From JALYNX01 sp035292605 (lineage in GTDB: Bacteria; Actinomycetota; Acidimicrobiia; Spongiisociales; ZC4RG35): 6,694 nt of DNA. Within the stretch, counting starts at the first letter, position 1, and each line of letters starts with the position of its first letter. The stretch is taken from NCBI GenBank assembly GCA_035292605.1, contig DATDPT010000134.1, positions 1 to 6,694 on the forward strand, read 5' to 3'. The position numbers were made by a program, and so were the translations under genes. Positions 3,866 to 6,694 of the stretch are shown here, piece by piece. The notes under the pieces are model-generated. The model made no database searches and was not told where the DNA came from. It saw only the letters and a program-made list of their open reading frames with translations.

Positions 3866-5038
3866 TCAACCCAGCCCGAAGACTCCGGATACAGGGAGCC
3901 ACCCCGACTGTCCGAAGGCGAAGCTGCTGTCGGCGTTGCCTTGGGTGTTGGTGTGCCGGAAATAGAAGGTGGCGTTCCCGGGTCGGAACAACCCGGGGGT
4001 TGCGATCCGGTCGACCACTCCCCAGTCACCGGCGACGAACCGGTCTCCGGGGTCTCCGAAGAAGAACTGGTTGTCGGCGATCCCGGCGGTCAACGTGTTG
4101 CGGTAGTAGACGAACCCGGTCGACCCACGATGCAAACCGACCTCGTCGATCCCGTCCCCGTCGAAGTCCCCGACGAAGGGTTGGTCTCCAGGGTTGCCGA
4201 AGACGAAGGAGAACTCGGCCGGGCCCAGTCCTCCGTTGTTGGCGCCCAGGGCGTTGACGATATAGAAGCGTTGTTCGGAAGGTCGGTAGATGGAGAGGGT
4301 GTCGTAGCAGTCCCCGTCGAAGTCCCCTGCCAGGGGGATGTCGGAGGGGTTGCCGAAGAAGAACCGGATGTCGGCGACCCCCTGCGTGTTCGAGTTTCTC
4401 AGGTAGGCGAAGGCGTCGGACTGGCGGAACAACCCGGGCGTGTCGATCCCATCACAGTTCCAGTCTCCCATGAAGGGCACGTCCCCCGGGTTCCCATAGA
4501 AGAAGCTGGCCACCAGACCCGCCTGGTTGCGCAGATGCCACTCCCCGGTGGCCGGATCTACCAGACCCACCGTGCTTGGTGCCGGGTCGGGTGTTTGCTC
4601 CACCACCTCGTAGTCACCGCCCGCCTGAGCGAATTGGTCATCGAAGACAACCAGGAAATAGGGCGTGCCTCGGAGGAAGTCGTAGGTGATCTCTACGGGG
4701 TCGGCCCCGTTGTCAGCGGCGACACAGTTCTCCAGCGGGTTCGTCGGATCGAAGCTGCCCTCGTACAGGTACGCGGACGCGAAGCCGTCGGTGCTGGTCA
4801 TCGAGAAGGAATGGGTGCCGGGGAGGGGATGGAGAAACTCGATCACCTGATAGTGGACGGGAAAGACCAATTGGGTGGTGCACACCGGTGTGCTGATCGC
4901 CACCACGGGCATGGTGGGATCGGCGACGGTGATCGTGCCCGTATAGGTGGCGGTGAGCGCGAGGGATGTGCCAGTGCCCAAGATAAGGGCGGTGCCCACC
5001 ACTGCCAGAGCGAAACCGAGCTTACGTAGTCTTCTCAC
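3866..5038 (-). CDS. Secreted FG-GAP/VCBS-like repeat protein (390 aa)
   Basis: GTG start at 5036-5038 with an AGGGGG site six bases ahead. Residues 1-28 are a Sec signal peptide (MRRLRKLGFALAVVGTALIL, cleavage near SLALTA), with no lipobox. Residues 30-150 form a beta-rich domain with two cysteines (C53, C105) and resemble no family I can name. Residues 170-390 hold five repeats of the type FFYGNPGDVPFMGDWNCDGI then DTPGLFR, at about 179-205, 227-252, 280-304, 327-352 and 374-388. Each is an FG-GAP-like blade. The first three have a calcium-loop motif (DWNCDGID, DFDGDCYD, DFDGDGID); the fourth (GDWGVVDRIATPG) has lost most Asp ligands and the last is truncated. Such repeats make extracellular beta-propellers for binding or adhesion; the partner is unknown. 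It is a single gene with short gaps to both neighbours. Confidence 0.85.
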   Translation of the reverse strand: MRRLRKLGFALAVVGTALILGTGTSLALTATYTGTITVADPTMPVVAISTPVCTTQLVFPVHYQVIEFLHPLPGTHSFSMTSTDGFASAYLYEGSFDPTNPLENCVAADNGADPVEITYDFLRGTPYFLVVFDDQFAQAGGDYEVVEQTPDPAPSTVGLVDPATGEWHLRNQAGLVASFFYGNPGDVPFMGDWNCDGIDTPGLFRQSDAFAYLRNSNTQGVADIRFFFGNPSDIPLAGDFDGDCYDTLSIYRPSEQRFYIVNALGANNGGLGPAEFSFVFGNPGDQPFVGDFDGDGIDEVGLHRGSTGFVYYRNTLTAGIADNQFFFGDPGDRFVAGDWGVVDRIATPGLFRPGNATFYFRHTNTQGNADSSFAFGQSGWLPVSGVFGLG

Positions 5039-5108
5039 GCCAATCCCCCTAAGCCAGGCAATGAAGTGTTACGACAGGCTAACAAACGAGACGTATTCAT
5101 GCCGGTGC

Positions 5109-5810
5109 CTACGTGGGGGTTTTCAGATGGGCTTCGAAGAAGGCGAGGATGCGCTGGCGAGCGTCGCTAGCCGAGGGTTCGTGGTAGCCGGACACTGAGA
5201 GCTTGCCGGCGACAAGTGCCCAACGCGGGACCTCCGCCGGGTCGTGTTCGTTGAGAAAAGCGTGGCCGGCATCGGGGTAGACCTTGATGTCGTGGGCCAC
5301 ATCGTTGGCTGTCAGGGCCTGTTCCAGGAGATCAGGGGCCTTGCGCAGCGTCGAGTCTTTGGCGCCGTAGCTGCCGACAATGGGACAGGCATTGGCGAGC
5401 AGGGTCATCGCGTCCTTGGGCACAGCTCCGTAGTTCACGCTTGAAGCGTCGTAATCGCCCGTCGCCGCAAGGAGGAGGGCGAACCCACCACCCAGACAGA
5501 ATCCGATGACACCGATGTTGCCCGAGCAATCGTCGTGATCGGCCACCCATCGGCGAACGGCGTCGAAGTCCTCGAAGACGTCTCCGTGACGTGCAACGGC
5601 CTGACGCATGGCAGAGAACATGCATCGGATCCTGCCTCCCCAGTAGAACAGATCAGGCGCCGCCGCCAGATACCCCTCCTGGGCCAACCAATCGGCCTGA
5701 CTCCTCAAATCGCTGGTCATTCCAAGAGCGTCGGAGATGACCACCACGCCGGGCCATGGGCCCGGTCGTGGTGGCGTCGCCACATAGACCCCCATGTTGC
5801 CCCCGTGCAC
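5109..5810 (-). CDS. Dienelactone hydrolase family protein
   Basis: Alpha/beta hydrolase of the dienelactone hydrolase family, cytoplasmic. From the GTG at 5808-5810 it has 233 residues, close to the family's usual 230-250. The nucleophile elbow is GFCLGGG with Cys105; the acid is Asp152 in YGAKD; the base is His183 in DAGHAF. The early strand GPWPGVVVISDALGM fits, with Asp27 where classical enzymes have the Glu that interacts with the catalytic Cys. Family members hydrolyse dienelactones in chlorocatechol breakdown or other esters; the substrate here is unknown. The start is uncertain: similarity to the family (SRSVTIPGVHGGNMG) appears to begin upstream of the GTG, at ATT 5835-5837 or the CTG at 5844-5846 that overlaps the stop of the cupredoxin gene. 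The two genes are thus probably one operon. A distinctive WGGR/MFSAMR segment follows the PDLFY motif. Confidence 0.9.
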   Translation of the reverse strand: MHGGNMGVYVATPPRPGPWPGVVVISDALGMTSDLRSQADWLAQEGYLAAAPDLFYWGGRIRCMFSAMRQAVARHGDVFEDFDAVRRWVADHDDCSGNIGVIGFCLGGGFALLLAATGDYDASSVNYGAVPKDAMTLLANACPIVGSYGAKDSTLRKAPDLLEQALTANDVAHDIKVYPDAGHAFLNEHDPAEVPRWALVAGKLSVSGYHEPSASDARQRILAFFEAHLKTPT

Positions 5811-5842
5811 ACCAGGGATTGTGACTGATCGGCTAATGATTC

Positions 5843-6313
5843 TCAGCCGTCGACGATGGTGAGCGTGCCCTCCATCCCGCCGTCGAAATGGCCTTCGATG
5901 GCGCAGATGACTTGATATGTGCCGGCGGCCGGAGCGGTGAAGGTCAGCGTCCTGTTGTCACCAGCTTCTACCTCGTCTTCCACGAAGACGAAATCGGCGA
6001 GCAATTCCTCCTCGGTCTCGGGTAGGTCGGCTTCGCTCTCGATGCTCACACCGGGCTGCATCAGCACCCACTCGTGAAGGACTGTCCCCTCATTGGTTAT
6101 GACGATGGAGATCTCCTCACCAGAGGGGACCGTCCACTCATTCGGCGAGAATTGGAACTCCGACACGCTCACCTCGAGGTCGGTGCTCGGTTCGCTGTCA
6201 CCACCGCATGCGCCCATCACCATCGCGAGGGCGGCGAGCGCCGCCAACCCGATGCTCCGTTGATGTCTCGTGATCTCGCCCCTTTCTTGTTGCCCGTCTC
6301 CACTTCCACACAC
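5843..6313 (-). CDS. Cupredoxin-domain lipoprotein (type 1 copper, plastocyanin/sulfocyanin-like)
   Basis: A small copper protein anchored outside the membrane, probably an electron carrier. Coordinates use the nearest usual in-frame start, GTG 6311-6313 (156 aa). The better biological start is 6274: AAAGGGG lies just before an ATC codon (6272-6274), from which the product would read (M)TRHQRSIGLAALAALAMVMG then AC, an ideal lipoprotein signal with Cys23. Numbered from there, the domain spans about 32-142. Ligands are His67 (VLHEW), Cys124, His129 and Met134 in CAIEGHFDGGM, a complete type 1 set. An acidic insert at about 76-103 (SEADLPETEEELLADF) is unusual and may dock a basic partner. It precedes the hydrolase gene with at most 5 bases between them. 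Electron donor and acceptor are not in view. Confidence 0.85.
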   Translation of the reverse strand: MCGSGDGQQERGEITRHQRSIGLAALAALAMVMGACGGDSEPSTDLEVSVSEFQFSPNEWTVPSGEEISIVITNEGTVLHEWVLMQPGVSIESEADLPETEEELLADFVFVEDEVEAGDNRTLTFTAPAAGTYQVICAIEGHFDGGMEGTLTIVDG

Positions 6314-6452
6314 CTTGCGGCATGCCCGCGCAACACTAGGTGACTGGACCGATGCGCTGCAGGATGGGCAAAGGGAATCGATGGTCCGTTGGCGGCGAGT
6401 CGAGGTCTTCTGATGGCGTCGGCGAATGTCTGGTTCGATTGCTCTCCACGAG

Positions 6453-6481
6453 GTCGCGAAATCGTTTCCTGAGTCGCGAAA
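6453..6481. repeat. GTCGCGAAA direct repeat, 20-base period
   Basis: GTCGCGAAA occurs at 6453-6461 and 6473-6481, exactly two helical turns apart, between the cupredoxin gene and the structured-RNA region. This looks like a pair of half-sites for one regulator that could act on either the minus-strand operon or the plus-strand promoter near 6500. Confidence 0.4.
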
Positions 6482-6499
6482 AATGGAACACGTCCTGGC

Positions 6500-6528
6500 T
6501 TGCATCTTGGGGACGGCATGCCTACCTT
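6500..6528 (+). promoter_or_regulatory. Candidate promoter for the structured RNA
   Basis: TTGCAT (6500-6505) and TACCTT (6523-6528) with a 17-base spacer resemble -35 and -10 boxes; transcription would start near 6535, directly before the first RNA hairpin. The -10 match is only fair. Confidence 0.3.
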
Positions 6529-6534
6529 CTCATT

Positions 6535-6687
6535 TGTCGGCACGAGGGCAACCTCGAACCGGACCCGAAGCGATCGAGAGGTCACTCCGGGACCCTCTGG
6601 GAGACCAGCCTTTCGGGGTTGGAGTCCGAGTAGGGTCGAGAACCCCGAGAGGGTAGAGGTTTCGGCCAACACTCCCTCGGGGTTTTT
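6535..6687 (+). ncRNA. Candidate structured RNA (small RNA or leader)
   Basis: No convincing protein frame, but a series of RNA-type helices. The first is CGAGG-GCAA-CCTCG (6543-6556), a perfect stem closed by a GNRA tetraloop. The second is an imperfect stem at 6579-6606 (GGT/ACC with CTCC/GGAG). The third, at 6600-6627, has GGA/TCC, then tandem G-A mismatches, then CCAGCC/GGTTGG. The last is a terminator stem at 6641-6684 followed by T's. The second and third compete. GGGGTT at 6615-6620 can also pair with AACCCC at 6641-6646, which is the 5' arm of the terminator, so an antiterminator is possible. It matches no riboswitch or housekeeping RNA I know well. It could be a free-standing small RNA or a regulated leader of a gene past 6694. 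Confidence 0.4.
6641..6687 (+). terminator. Intrinsic terminator, plus strand
   Basis: AACCCCGAG (6641-6649) pairs perfectly with CTCGGGGTT (6676-6684), the stem can extend inward (AGGG with CTCC, one bulge), and the 3' arm runs into five T's (6683-6687). There is no plus-strand gene in front of it apart from the candidate RNA. Confidence 0.7.
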
Positions 6688-6694
6688 CGCGTCC

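Noticed and set aside
3941..5029. Long plus-strand open frame (362 codons) opposite the FG-GAP gene
   Set aside because: It is the antisense of a gene with clear signal peptide and FG-GAP repeats; its translation is a valine/glycine/glutamate-rich mirror without domains.
6340..6656. Plus-strand protein frames near the right end
   Set aside because: The two overlapping frames have no recognisable domain or ribosome-binding site, and the region folds as RNA hairpins ending in a terminator.
6217..6672. Long minus-strand frame upstream of the cupredoxin signal peptide, and the cupredoxin frame extended to 6505
   Set aside because: Both read into Arg/Ser-rich sequence before the lipoprotein signal, typical of non-coding GC-rich DNA.

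Overview
The window looks like the chromosome of a high-GC Gram-positive bacterium. Most codons in the clear genes end in G or C, start codons include GTG, lipoprotein signal peptides are frequent, and there is an Ala/Pro/Thr-rich surface lipoprotein linker and a secreted FG-GAP-type repeat protein. An actinobacterium, possibly of the class Acidimicrobiia, fits best; that placement is inference from gene style, as no marker gene is present.

Layout. Positions 1-366 hold the 5' part of a minus-strand VOC/glyoxalase-fold gene that runs off the left edge. A complete plus-strand tRNA with anticodon CAT lies at 403-477. From there to about 3765 is an accessory region. The last 50 bases of the tRNA copy (429-478) recur perfectly at 1668-1717, and decayed versions of the same tRNA 3' end recur at 2913-2947 and 3727-3765. 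This is the pattern left by repeated site-specific integration into a tRNA gene. The three segments so delimited each carry a small envelope-directed gene set: a small membrane protein plus lipoprotein pair (567-1043, plus); an Ltp-family lipoprotein related to phage superinfection-exclusion proteins (2212-2718, minus); and a small multi-spanning membrane protein (2989-3324, minus), possibly preceded by a 93-codon gene. The first segment also holds a frameshifted IS21-type transposase remnant (about 1240-1503), and the second a probable decayed coding region (about 1900-2211). No integrase is recognisable.

From 3866 onward the genes look like ordinary chromosome, all on the minus strand: a secreted FG-GAP-like repeat protein (3866-5038), a dienelactone-hydrolase-family enzyme (5109-5810) and, directly upstream of it, a lipoprotein cupredoxin with a complete type 1 copper ligand set (5843-6313 or 5843-6274). 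The right end (about 6535-6687, plus) contains a run of RNA-like hairpins ending in a good intrinsic terminator, possibly a small RNA or a leader/attenuator of a gene beyond the window.

The main points of interest are the tandem series of tRNA-end copies with envelope-protein cargo including a likely superinfection-exclusion lipoprotein, paired operator-like inverted repeats in front of that lipoprotein gene, the unassigned structured RNA at the right edge, and three chromosomal genes whose natural start position carries GTC, ATC or ATT instead of a usual start codon.
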